DNA of 64,000 nt, taken from positions 20,701 to 84,700 of the forward strand of contig JAFAEM010000007.1 of NCBI GenBank assembly GCA_023424015.1. Direction: 5' to 3'. This stretch comes from Bacteroidota bacterium (GTDB lineage Bacteria; Bacteroidota; Bacteroidia; Chitinophagales; Chitinophagaceae). Both the position numbers and the translations under genes were made by a program. The notes beneath the pieces are model-generated. The model was not told the origin of the DNA and made no database searches. It saw nothing but the letters and a program-made list of their open reading frames with translations. Shown here in pieces: positions 15,383 through 23,048 of the stretch; within the stretch, counting starts at the first letter, position 1, and every line of letters starts with the position of its first letter.

Positions 15383-17773
15383 TTATTCCATGATCCTCAG
15401 TTTGGCATAGTTGAGCATGATCTTTTTTTCACCATTGTGTTCAAATTTAACGGTAGCGATGGGGTTATGTGTCGCGCCCTCCATTTTGATCACTTCGCCA
15501 AAACCAAATTTCTGGTGTTCCACTTTCTGGCCGACCTGAAGATTGGATGTATCGCTGGCTACAAAGTCAGCTGACGGTTTATGTTCTACTAATTTGGGAT
15601 AAGGGCTCTTAGGAGCCAGGTAGGAGGGTGTTTCCTTTTTCCGCTGAGATGGTGGCGGGCCATATTGTTTTTCCGCCTGCTGGGCCGCACCCCAGCCGCC
15701 ATTCATTCTTTCATAAGCGCTTGACCGTCCCCAGCCACTCGCACCCTGGTTGCGTGTACCGCCACCTGAAAAGCTCCTGTCCAGGAACTGTTCAGGTAGT
15801 TCGGCGATAAACCGACTGGGCTCATTTTGCACCAGTGATCCAAACTTGTAGCGTGTATTGGCATACGTGATCCACAACTTCGATTTGGCGCGTGTGATGA
15901 CTACATAAAATAATCTTCTTTCTTCTTCCAGTTCTTCCCTTGTATTTATGCTCATCGCATTGGGGAAAAGCATTTCCTCCAGGCCGGCGGCAAACACGCA
16001 GCTAAATTCAAGTCCTTTGGCAGCGTGAATTGTCATCAATTTCACCGTATCGGCATTGGGGTCCTTTTCATCGGCATCGGTAAGCAGGGTAATCTGTTGC
16101 AGGTAAGATCCCAGGCTTACAGCCCCTTCACCGTTTTGGGAACCCTCTTCCAGTAAGATCCCGTCTTCATCGATGCGTGACCGGTTTTCTGTATCATCTA
16201 CCCATTCCTTGATACTGTTCAATAGTTCCTGGATATGTTCGTATCGCTGTACGCCTTCGGCGCTTTTATCGTTGAAAAGTTCTTTGACGATATTGGTTTG
16301 CTTGCCTACATGAAAAGCCACTTCGTATGCATTCTTTGTTTTCAGCATACTTGTAAAACTTTTGATCATCGTCACAAATTCTTCGATGGCCTGCAGGGTG
16401 CCCGCCCTAATACCAAACTTCGCGGCATTTTCCAATATTTCCCACATGGAAACATTGTTTTCGTTAGCCAGCAAAATCACTTTGTCGAGGGTAGTTTTGC
16501 CGATGCCCCGCGCCGGGTAGTTAATAATACGTTTTAATGCTTCTTCATCCCGGGAATTTACCAACAGGCGGAGATAGGCAACCATGTCTTTGATCTCCTT
16601 CCGCTGATAGAAGCTCATACCACCGTAAATAGTATAGGCAATGCCCATCCTGCGCAGACTTTCTTCAAACGCCCTGCTTTGCGCATTGGTTCGGTAAAGA
16701 ATAGCGAAATCCTTATTGCTGTAGTGATTTCTTAGTTTCTGCTCCTGGATGGTATCGGCCACGAACTTACCTTCTTCATTATCTGTAGCAGTCCTTACAA
16801 GCCTGATCTTTTCACCTTCCTTGTTCTCCGTGAATAGTATCTTTTCGATCTGGTTTTTATTATTCCGGATCACTTCGTTGGCCACATGTAATATGCTTTG
16901 GGTACTCCGGTAGTTTTGTTCCAGCTTCACCATTTTCACTTCGTCATAGTCTTTCTGGAACTGCAAAATATTCTGAATGGTGGCGCCCCTGAAACTATAA
17001 ATGCTCTGTGCATCATCACCCACTACACAAACGTTCTCGTGCATGGCGCCCAATAGTTTTACGACTTCGTACTGGGCAGGGTTGGTATCCTGGTACTCAT
17101 CGATCAGGATATATTTGAACTTACGCTGGTATTTGCTTAGAGCATCTGGGAAACTTTTCAGCAGTTCATAAAACTTCAGCAGGAGATCATCAAAATCCAT
17201 CGCGCCATTTTTAAAACAACGCTTTACATAGGCTTCATATATCTGGGCGATTGCTGGACGGTTGGCCCGCATGTCTTCCTGCTGCAGGTAATAGTCGGTT
17301 GCGTATTCTGAAGGACCTACCAGTGCATTCTTTGCAGCCGATATCCTGTTGTAGATGGAAGCAGGTTTATAGTGTTTGTCATCAAGATTGAGTTCGTTGA
17401 TCACCGTCTTGACCACACTCTTGGCGTCTTCCGTATCATAAATGGTAAAACTGTTTGGATAACCCAGCCGGTGGGCCTCACTTCTCAGGATTCGTGCAAA
17501 TACACTGTGAAATGTTCCGATATAAAGGTTGCGGGCTTCGTTATTGCCCAATATTTTCTCCACCCGTTCCTTCATTTCTTTGGCTGCTTTGTTGGTAAAA
17601 GTCAGCGCCAGTATATTGAAAGCATCAACATGGTGATATGCCATCAGGTGGGCAATCCGGGTAGTGAGTACTTTGGTTTTACCGCTTCCTGCGCCCGCAA
17701 TGATCATGATCGGCCCGTCTTTATGCAGCACGGCTTCTTTCTGCCTCTCGTTCAATCCGTTTAAATATTCCAT
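15383..17773 (-). CDS. UvrD/PcrA-type ATP-dependent 3'-5' DNA helicase
   Basis: A 796-residue superfamily 1A helicase. Motif I is GAGSGKT (27-33), motif II is IDEYQDTNPAQYE, motif III is VGDDAQSIYSFRGAT, motif IV is LEQNYRST, and motifs V/VI are MTIHAAKGLEF and FYVVITRAKSKLW. The C-terminal extension (about 740-796; VGQKVEHQKFGFGEVIKMEG) is the Tudor-like RNA-polymerase-binding module of PcrA/UvrD. It works in nucleotide-excision repair and in clearing stalled polymerase or RecA filaments. Length and motif order are normal. Confidence 0.95.
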   Translation of the reverse strand: MEYLNGLNERQKEAVLHKDGPIMIIAGAGSGKTKVLTTRIAHLMAYHHVDAFNILALTFTNKAAKEMKERVEKILGNNEARNLYIGTFHSVFARILRSEAHRLGYPNSFTIYDTEDAKSVVKTVINELNLDDKHYKPASIYNRISAAKNALVGPSEYATDYYLQQEDMRANRPAIAQIYEAYVKRCFKNGAMDFDDLLLKFYELLKSFPDALSKYQRKFKYILIDEYQDTNPAQYEVVKLLGAMHENVCVVGDDAQSIYSFRGATIQNILQFQKDYDEVKMVKLEQNYRSTQSILHVANEVIRNNKNQIEKILFTENKEGEKIRLVRTATDNEEGKFVADTIQEQKLRNHYSNKDFAILYRTNAQSRAFEESLRRMGIAYTIYGGMSFYQRKEIKDMVAYLRLLVNSRDEEALKRIINYPARGIGKTTLDKVILLANENNVSMWEILENAAKFGIRAGTLQAIEEFVTMIKSFTSMLKTKNAYEVAFHVGKQTNIVKELFNDKSAEGVQRYEHIQELLNSIKEWVDDTENRSRIDEDGILLEEGSQNGEGAVSLGSYLQQITLLTDADEKDPNADTVKLMTIHAAKGLEFSCVFAAGLEEMLFPNAMSINTREELEEERRLFYVVITRAKSKLWITYANTRYKFGSLVQNEPSRFIAELPEQFLDRSFSGGGTRNQGASGWGRSSAYERMNGGWGAAQQAEKQYGPPPSQRKKETPSYLAPKSPYPKLVEHKPSADFVASDTSNLQVGQKVEHQKFGFGEVIKMEGATHNPIATVKFEHNGEKKIMLNYAKLRIME

Positions 17774-17969
17774 ATTTTCTTACTGCAAACCTCAGCTGAT
17801 AAATAAAGGATGCTGGACGCAATTTACGAACCATTGATGGGAGCTGGGGGCTTGTTTAAAAATAATTACAGTGCGGCGATGATAAGATTAATAATTCATT
17901 TAGAAAAGATGAAAACACCGGTTTGTGATGATGAAAATACGGAGGTGGTGGAGTCACCTGCAAAACAGA

Positions 17970-19520
17970 TCAGCGTCGCTTGCTTTCCAGGTATTTGGCG
18001 TGGATGATCTCGCTCATGGGCTTGCCATACACCTTGCTTTCCACCCATGAAATAATATCGAGGTAAGCGAAAGCACGTGTTTCGAAGCGATTTTTTTCAA
18101 GGTGCTTGATTTTCTGAAGAAACACTTCCAGTTCGGGCTTTAATTTTTTTGCAGGAATATGATGAAAGGAATGACGCAGAAAACTAAACATGGCTTCTTC
18201 CACAACCGTCAGGTTTTGCATCTTTGCCATGAACCGGTACACCGATTTTGTCAGTGATTCCATGATATCGTAATTGCCTAGCTCATAGTGCGCCAGCAGG
18301 TGCTGGAGGCGTGCGTAGCATTGCAAATCGGTACGCAGCTCACCTTTTTCGTTTATGATCTTTTGCAGGTAGTCGATACAGGTACTGTAGTCGCCGCTGC
18401 CAAAATAAAGGGTCGCTATTTTATAATTAAAGATCATGATGCGATGCGGGTCAAGAAAAAGCGCATATTCCCGAAGTTTTTCTTCAATTTCCGGAACGGC
18501 TTTCAATCCTTCGCGGAAGGTGCCCATCATAAAATGCTGGTTGATGCCCGCTGTACTTATGTAGACAAATGCCTGGATCCTGAAGTTATCATGATCTTTT
18601 ACGCGATTAGTTTGTGCGAATGCTTCAAACTCTTTGAGGGTATTTGCAAATTGCTTGTAGTTGCGCAAATCGAAATGTGCGTTAAGCAGGTAATGCATAC
18701 CCTTGATGTAATGGCTTGTTTCTACACGGATCATCAAAGGTTGCGACCTGAACAGGTCCACCCATTTTTTTGCATAGCGATAGTATTGCAGAAAATCCTG
18801 ACGAATGAAAGCATACCAGCAAAAACTTTGATATAAATAAAGCTTTTCATAAAAGCCTTCCAGCCTGTCAATATTCTGCGGCATATTTTCCTGCATGAAT
18901 TTTTTCACACCGGCCTCATCATTCTCATTGCGGGCATGGCCATGCAGGGTAAACCAACTGAAAAGCTGCAGGGAAAGATTGCTAAGCCTTGCCACCACAT
19001 CGATATGACGGCTGATCTCATTGGCTTCAACTGCGAGCCGGTTGGCGCGGTTCTCCACGCTATGGGTGATATGCAGATTTTCGATCCTTTTTTCCAATGC
19101 GATCACCTGGGCGAGGAAATAGAATTTTTGGTGGGTTTTAGCCAGTTCCTTCACCCGCTCCAGGATCTTCAGGCTTTGTACAAAAAGTCCTTTTTTGTAT
19201 AGGATATGCGCATAATCGAATTGTTCATTGAGCTGAAGATCAAGGCTATCTGCACTTTTTAGGAGCCGGAGACTGGCCAGTATTTCGCGGTAAAGGTGAG
19301 TTTTTAGGTTGTAGAGCTGCCTTTTCTCCGTGCCAGGGAGTTTTTTCAATAAGGCTTTTTCATCATACGTGTCCAACTTGTCTAGCGCATCGAAGAGCCT
19401 GACTATTTTCAGGTCCTGATTGGCTGAACTTCTTTTGATGTAGAGCTTAAAATGGCGCTTTTCTGCCTTTTCAAGCGATTTTATCAATTGAAATAATGTG
19501 TCATAAGAGCGGTTGGACAT
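17970..19520 (-). CDS. Large helical-repeat protein of unknown function
   Basis: A 516-residue soluble protein made almost wholly of amphipathic helices with a TPR-like spacing (YAHILYKKGLFVQSLKILER, TLYFGSGDYSTCIDYLQKII, HLLAHYELGNYDIMESLTKS). The first 70 residues are highly charged and basic (KAEKRHFKLYIKR). There is no signal peptide or catalytic motif. Proteins of this type look like cytoplasmic scaffolds, but no named family could be assigned. The upstream gap contains a candidate small RNA on the other strand. Confidence 0.82.
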   Translation of the reverse strand: MSNRSYDTLFQLIKSLEKAEKRHFKLYIKRSSANQDLKIVRLFDALDKLDTYDEKALLKKLPGTEKRQLYNLKTHLYREILASLRLLKSADSLDLQLNEQFDYAHILYKKGLFVQSLKILERVKELAKTHQKFYFLAQVIALEKRIENLHITHSVENRANRLAVEANEISRHIDVVARLSNLSLQLFSWFTLHGHARNENDEAGVKKFMQENMPQNIDRLEGFYEKLYLYQSFCWYAFIRQDFLQYYRYAKKWVDLFRSQPLMIRVETSHYIKGMHYLLNAHFDLRNYKQFANTLKEFEAFAQTNRVKDHDNFRIQAFVYISTAGINQHFMMGTFREGLKAVPEIEEKLREYALFLDPHRIMIFNYKIATLYFGSGDYSTCIDYLQKIINEKGELRTDLQCYARLQHLLAHYELGNYDIMESLTKSVYRFMAKMQNLTVVEEAMFSFLRHSFHHIPAKKLKPELEVFLQKIKHLEKNRFETRAFAYLDIISWVESKVYGKPMSEIIHAKYLESKRR

Positions 19521-19573
19521 CGGGCAGAAATTTTCATGGAATCGGCCACCAGCAAAGGTTTCAGTGATCCAGA

Positions 19574-19631
19574 CCGCGTTTTGGCATGCTCAAAACGACA
19601 TGAACTTGTTTTGAGCTCGTGAAAAACGCGG
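19574..19631. repeat. Two-part perfect inverted repeat upstream of the small-RNA candidate
   Basis: An outer 9-bp stem (CCGCGTTTT at 19574-19582 with AAAACGCGG at 19623-19631) encloses a second perfect 9-bp stem (GCTCAAAAC at 19588-19596 with GTTTTGAGC at 19608-19616). The -33 element of the promoter at 19610-19641 lies in the 3' arm. It may be a regulator-binding dyad or an RNA hairpin on the minus-strand leader of the 17970-19520 gene. Confidence 0.7.
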
Positions 19632-19641
19632 CTTAGATTTG
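19610..19641 (+). promoter_or_regulatory. Strong Bacteroidota-type promoter with no downstream protein gene nearby
   Basis: TTTG (19610-19613), exactly 20 nt, then TAGATTTG (19634-19641). This is a full match to TTTG-N19/20-TAnnTTTG. The first coding region on this strand starts almost 300 bp later and a terminator intervenes. Confidence 0.7.
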
Positions 19642-19647
19642 TGTTGT

Positions 19648-19830
19648 TGTTACAAGGTTCATACAGCAGGCAATCGTTAGAAAAGCAATAGTCGTCAGAG
19701 GTCAAAATTAAGAAGCAGAACCTGTAAAAACAATCCGCCGCAGGGCGGTTTACCCCGATCTGATTCGAAATTTTTCATATGGCAAGCAATCGTTAGAGGT
19801 CAGTCCGTTTCTACGGAAGGGCCTTTTTTG
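19648..19830 (+). ncRNA. Candidate structured small RNA (about 180 nt)
   Basis: The interval is bounded by a consensus promoter and an intrinsic terminator and has no credible reading frame. It can form a 10-bp stem with one bulge (TTAC-A-AGGTTC at 19650-19660 with GAACCTGTAA at 19718-19727), a GC-rich hairpin (CCGCC 19735-19739 with GGCGG 19744-19748) and the terminator stem. A 12-nt word GCAATCGTTAGA occurs twice, at 19670-19681 and 19786-19797, and could be a repeated seed. The size would suit 6S RNA, but the central-bubble fold was not recognised. Its function is unknown. Confidence 0.55.
19797..19829 (+). terminator. Intrinsic terminator of the small-RNA candidate
   Basis: Extended stem AGGTC-AG-TCCGT / ACGGA-AG-GGCCT with a TTCT loop (19797-19824), followed by a TTTTTTG tract. 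It lies 100 bp before the AraC gene, so it terminates something that starts upstream on the plus strand. Confidence 0.75.
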
Positions 19831-19931
19831 TTTTACGGCGGCGCTAAAATAGGGGTTAATTGGATTATCCGTTAATAAATCATTAACTTTTTTCCAATTA
19901 CTAAATCTTCAAATTAGCATTTTAGCGAAAC

Positions 19932-20780
19932 TTGCAGCATCTCGAGTTTTTTCATATCGACCATTTTGAGCACAATTATCACCGGATACCTCCGGTACCG
20001 GCCTTGCGCCATTTTATAGATTTTTTCTGGGAGACCCGTTTCGATGAACTATGGAAGCAATATCCCGCAGGTTTTTCGGATGCGCAATTTCCAAATATAG
20101 GCTATACCTATATCATCAACCTGGGTACACCATTCGTGATGCAGGTCGGCGACCAGAAGTTTCCCATGAAAAATGATGGGTTCCTGCCACGCTATAATGC
20201 CATCGAATGTTTTCACCAGGCCGGCAATCATTTATTCGGCATCAAGTTCCGGGTATCACCGGTTATATTTGAAACCAAGGTTGACTTTTCAGAATACCGC
20301 GGATATATTTTTCCCCTAAGTTATCTACTCGACCAGGGTATTATCGACAAGGTAAAAGAAGCAGTAACATTTGAAAAGCGTGTGTCGATCCTTTCCCGTT
20401 ATTTTCTTACGTTGTTATCGGCGTATAGCGGCTCCATGCACCCCGTGAATATCGTAAGTGGTATCCTGGAAGAATGTTTTCAAAATAATGAGTTTAATGT
20501 GTCCGTGGAGACACTGGCGGGGAAACATAAAATATCTTCCCGAACGCTGCAAAGGTATTTTGAAACTTGTACCGGCATTAGCAGCAAGCAGGCGCTGCAG
20601 GTAATGCGAATACGCAAGGCAACAGCACACCTGGCCAATTCACCGGAAAACTTTCACTATTCGCTATATGGCTATTACGACTATAGCCATTTTTTCAAAC
20701 ACCTCCGGAAATTTCTACAAGAAAACACTTTAAAGAATATGCAGCCACATTTGAAATTGCTGGAAAGGCTGCACAGGTAG
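19932..20780 (+). CDS. AraC-family transcriptional regulator (TTG start)
   Basis: A 282-residue protein with an N-terminal ligand-sensing domain of the type beginning PPVPALRHFIDFFWE and a C-terminal AraC double helix-turn-helix (about 180-275; VETLAGKHKISSRTLQRYFETC and YGYYDYSHFFKHLRKF). The frame begins at TTG 19932; there is an in-frame stop at 19923 and no ATG before residue 71, which would lose the conserved N terminus. The second HTH recognition motif is slightly unusual. Targets are unknown; the gene is convergent with the neighbouring HEAT-repeat gene, leaving a two-base gap. Confidence 0.83.
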   Translation: MQHLEFFHIDHFEHNYHRIPPVPALRHFIDFFWETRFDELWKQYPAGFSDAQFPNIGYTYIINLGTPFVMQVGDQKFPMKNDGFLPRYNAIECFHQAGNHLFGIKFRVSPVIFETKVDFSEYRGYIFPLSYLLDQGIIDKVKEAVTFEKRVSILSRYFLTLLSAYSGSMHPVNIVSGILEECFQNNEFNVSVETLAGKHKISSRTLQRYFETCTGISSKQALQVMRIRKATAHLANSPENFHYSLYGYYDYSHFFKHLRKFLQENTLKNMQPHLKLLERLHR

Positions 20781-20782
20781 CG

Positions 20783-21331
20783 TTATTTCCCGATTAGTTT
20801 ATCCCAAAAGCTTTTTGGGTTATTATTGTTTCTAAACTTTGCAACCACTTCGTCAGTGGGGAGTCCAAGGTATCGCGTCGCGTTATAAGCAACCAGGTAT
20901 TTTGGATGATTTGTATAGCTGGACAGTAAATCTGTAATCCTATTGTCTTTAAAAAGTGGTAAATAAAATAAAACGTCAATCAGCTCATGTTCACCGGTGA
21001 TTTGCGGCACTGTCTCGAGAACTATTTCCTTCATTTTTTCATCCTGGGAGATTTGAAAGATGGAGTGAGCAATTATTACTTTCATTGCTCCTTTGCTCCT
21101 GGAGAGTAATTTAAGTAGAGTGGGAACTGCGTCTTTTGATTTGATATGTCCAAGTCCAACAATTGGCCATTCATCCAGATGTCTGGCAGCTTTAATAAGT
21201 TCTGCTTCAGCGGATTTTAGTTCTTCATTCGTCAGCCTGTCAAGCAGGTATAGCGGAACGCCGTCTTTTCTTTGTTCCCATGTTTTTGCTTCTAAAAATT
21301 CCTTTTTGAATATGTCAAAATTGTTTGCCAA
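20783..21331 (-). CDS. HEAT-repeat-like protein of unknown function
   Basis: A 182-residue soluble protein. The middle contains paired helices with HEAT-like spacing (WPIVGLGHIKSKDAVPTLLK, AMKVIIAHSIFQISQ, LIDVLFYLPLFKDNRITDLL). There is no signal peptide or catalytic motif. It lies last in a row of three minus-strand genes of unknown function (22763 to 20783). Small HEAT proteins often occur among immunity or repair accessory genes, but nothing here proves that. Confidence 0.72.
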   Translation of the reverse strand: MANNFDIFKKEFLEAKTWEQRKDGVPLYLLDRLTNEELKSAEAELIKAARHLDEWPIVGLGHIKSKDAVPTLLKLLSRSKGAMKVIIAHSIFQISQDEKMKEIVLETVPQITGEHELIDVLFYLPLFKDNRITDLLSSYTNHPKYLVAYNATRYLGLPTDEVVAKFRNNNNPKSFWDKLIGK

Positions 21332-21357
21332 TATCCCTGACTGAATTGTGTCAAATG

Positions 21358-22167
21358 TTATTCATCATAGTCTTCCAGATCGATAACATCGATGTATTGC
21401 TCCACTGAAAACCAGTCATTGAACATTTTATACGTCCTTTTCTGCGGCCAGTCAACAGTATCCTGGGACCAGGCGTTCAGTTGGTTGGAAAATATCGTGT
21501 CAAAATTTTTCTTCAGCCATTTACCCAGTTCATTTGGCTCAAACATCACCGGTGCGAGGTAGATCCTGCCTTTTGTGATTTCATCGGTATCGGTGGGCCC
21601 CTCTGTGATTTGACGAATCCAATCCAAATATGCGGGTTTAGGTTTGACCATAAAAGCCGAACGGTCAGCATAGATTTCCTCCTCATACTCCTCTTCAAAT
21701 TCGTCGCCTGCATTAATACCCACGTCTTCAAGATATGCATCCAAAGTTTTGGCGATGACGGTCACATGCAATACGCCGTCTTCGTCTTCTTTGATCATAA
21801 ACTCGCTCAGGAACCAGTCGTACCCGGGAAGGGTCTTTTGCTTTTGCTCGATCAGTTTTTCGAGCAATGAAAAACCGTCTCGTTGATGTCTCAAATGATC
21901 CTTGGTTTGATCCAACAGTAATTTAAATATCTCGGGCGAGAAATTTTTCAGGTTGGCCAGGTTCCAGGCTACGATACCCAGCTCTAGCATTGCTTCCAGT
22001 TCCTCTCTGTCACCAATGTCTTCGGTAAAAGGTTTGATCAACCCGAGCAATAGGGCGGAATATTTTATCCCGGGTTCAGGATTAGTTGCATTTCCTTTTT
22101 TATTTTGATGCATTTGTATGACCCTGGACTGATTGGTGCCGTCCTGTTTATTATTGCTTTTGTTCAT
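21358..22167 (-). CDS. Acidic protein of unknown function
   Basis: A 269-residue soluble, acidic protein. The N terminus is polar and probably disordered (MNKSNNKQDGTNQSRVIQMH). A helical core follows (EDIGDREELEAMLELGIVAWNLANL). A central very acidic stretch is GDEFEEEYEEEIY and the end is also acidic (DVIDLEDYDE). No family was recognised. It is 26 bp upstream of the HEAT-like gene and probably co-transcribed with it. Confidence 0.7.
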   Translation of the reverse strand: MNKSNNKQDGTNQSRVIQMHQNKKGNATNPEPGIKYSALLLGLIKPFTEDIGDREELEAMLELGIVAWNLANLKNFSPEIFKLLLDQTKDHLRHQRDGFSLLEKLIEQKQKTLPGYDWFLSEFMIKEDEDGVLHVTVIAKTLDAYLEDVGINAGDEFEEEYEEEIYADRSAFMVKPKPAYLDWIRQITEGPTDTDEITKGRIYLAPVMFEPNELGKWLKKNFDTIFSNQLNAWSQDTVDWPQKRTYKMFNDWFSVEQYIDVIDLEDYDE

Positions 22168-22262
22168 ATATTAAAATTAAGGCAGGCGGTTTAATAAACA
22201 CAATAAAGTTCAAACCCGGGAATAAAGCTCCATCAACAATTAAATAGAGAAGAGCGGACGTA

Positions 22263-22763
22263 TTACTCCAAAATGTCTTTTTTCATTTTTTTCCATACGT
22301 CCCTGCTAATTGTTATGATCGGGAGATCATCACCTCCTAAATCGACCTTTAGGCATCCGGCATAGTCGTAACAGCGGAAGATATCTTTAAGAATCCCATT
22401 TTCAGTATCAATAATAAATGCAAAGCCATCCAGCACTTTGTGGGACAGCCTGTGCTTCAATTCAAAATGCTTGACAAGTTTGCCTTTTCCTTCCGGGCAG
22501 CCACAGCATTCAGAATCCCGTACCGCAACATAGTAGGGGACGGGCATTTCGGATTTTATTTCAGAAAACAAATCCTTTAATTGTGCCAGGAAAAGATATT
22601 TTTCCTTGTCTTCAAAAACATCATCTTCCTGCATATAGGGCTCAAAGATGGAAGCATCCTGCGAAATACAGGCTTCAATGAACTTGCTGATGACAAGCTG
22701 GCTTTGGTTTAGATCCTGCTGATCTCTGAACTGGATCCTGGAGCGGAGATGAATCGTTGTCAT
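22263..22763 (-). CDS. Protein of unknown function with a Cys-Cys-x-Cys motif
   Basis: A 166-residue soluble protein. The N-terminal half looks like a helical NTF2-type start (LVISKFIEACISQDASIFEPYMQEDD). A cysteine cluster DSECCGCPEGKGK follows at about residue 85, with two further cysteines in FRCYDYAGC. Metal binding is possible. No family was recognised. A TATCTTTC box about 45 bp upstream resembles a -7 element. It is the first of three minus-strand genes. Confidence 0.68.
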   Translation of the reverse strand: MTTIHLRSRIQFRDQQDLNQSQLVISKFIEACISQDASIFEPYMQEDDVFEDKEKYLFLAQLKDLFSEIKSEMPVPYYVAVRDSECCGCPEGKGKLVKHFELKHRLSHKVLDGFAFIIDTENGILKDIFRCYDYAGCLKVDLGGDDLPIITISRDVWKKMKKDILE

Positions 22764-23048
22764 AATGGGTCAGTTTATTTTGATAATTATAGGTGCGAAG
22801 CGCCTAATGAAAGATATTGTAATTCCTGCGATAAAAACCGGTATGGGGAAAGGTTCCGGCCTTGCTGTGTCAGGATTGTGGAGAATTTCTAAATCCTTGT
22901 TTTATCAGATAGATGTCACCCAGCTAAATGAAAAGGGCCGGTAAGAATACCAGCCCGGAACATTAACATGAGAGAAAACTAAAAACATTAATATTTTTAT
23001 GCGATCCTCAACTTTGGATCATTGATCATTCGAATATTCTTTCACCAT

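Noticed and set aside
17810..18007. A 65-codon plus-strand frame between the helicase and the helical-repeat gene
   Set aside because: It runs into the antisense of a clear gene and has no recognisable protein features.
19648..19830. Assignment of the small-RNA candidate as 6S RNA
   Set aside because: The 5' and 3' ends do not pair into the closing stem and the large central bubble of 6S RNA was not found by eye; it is kept as an unknown RNA.
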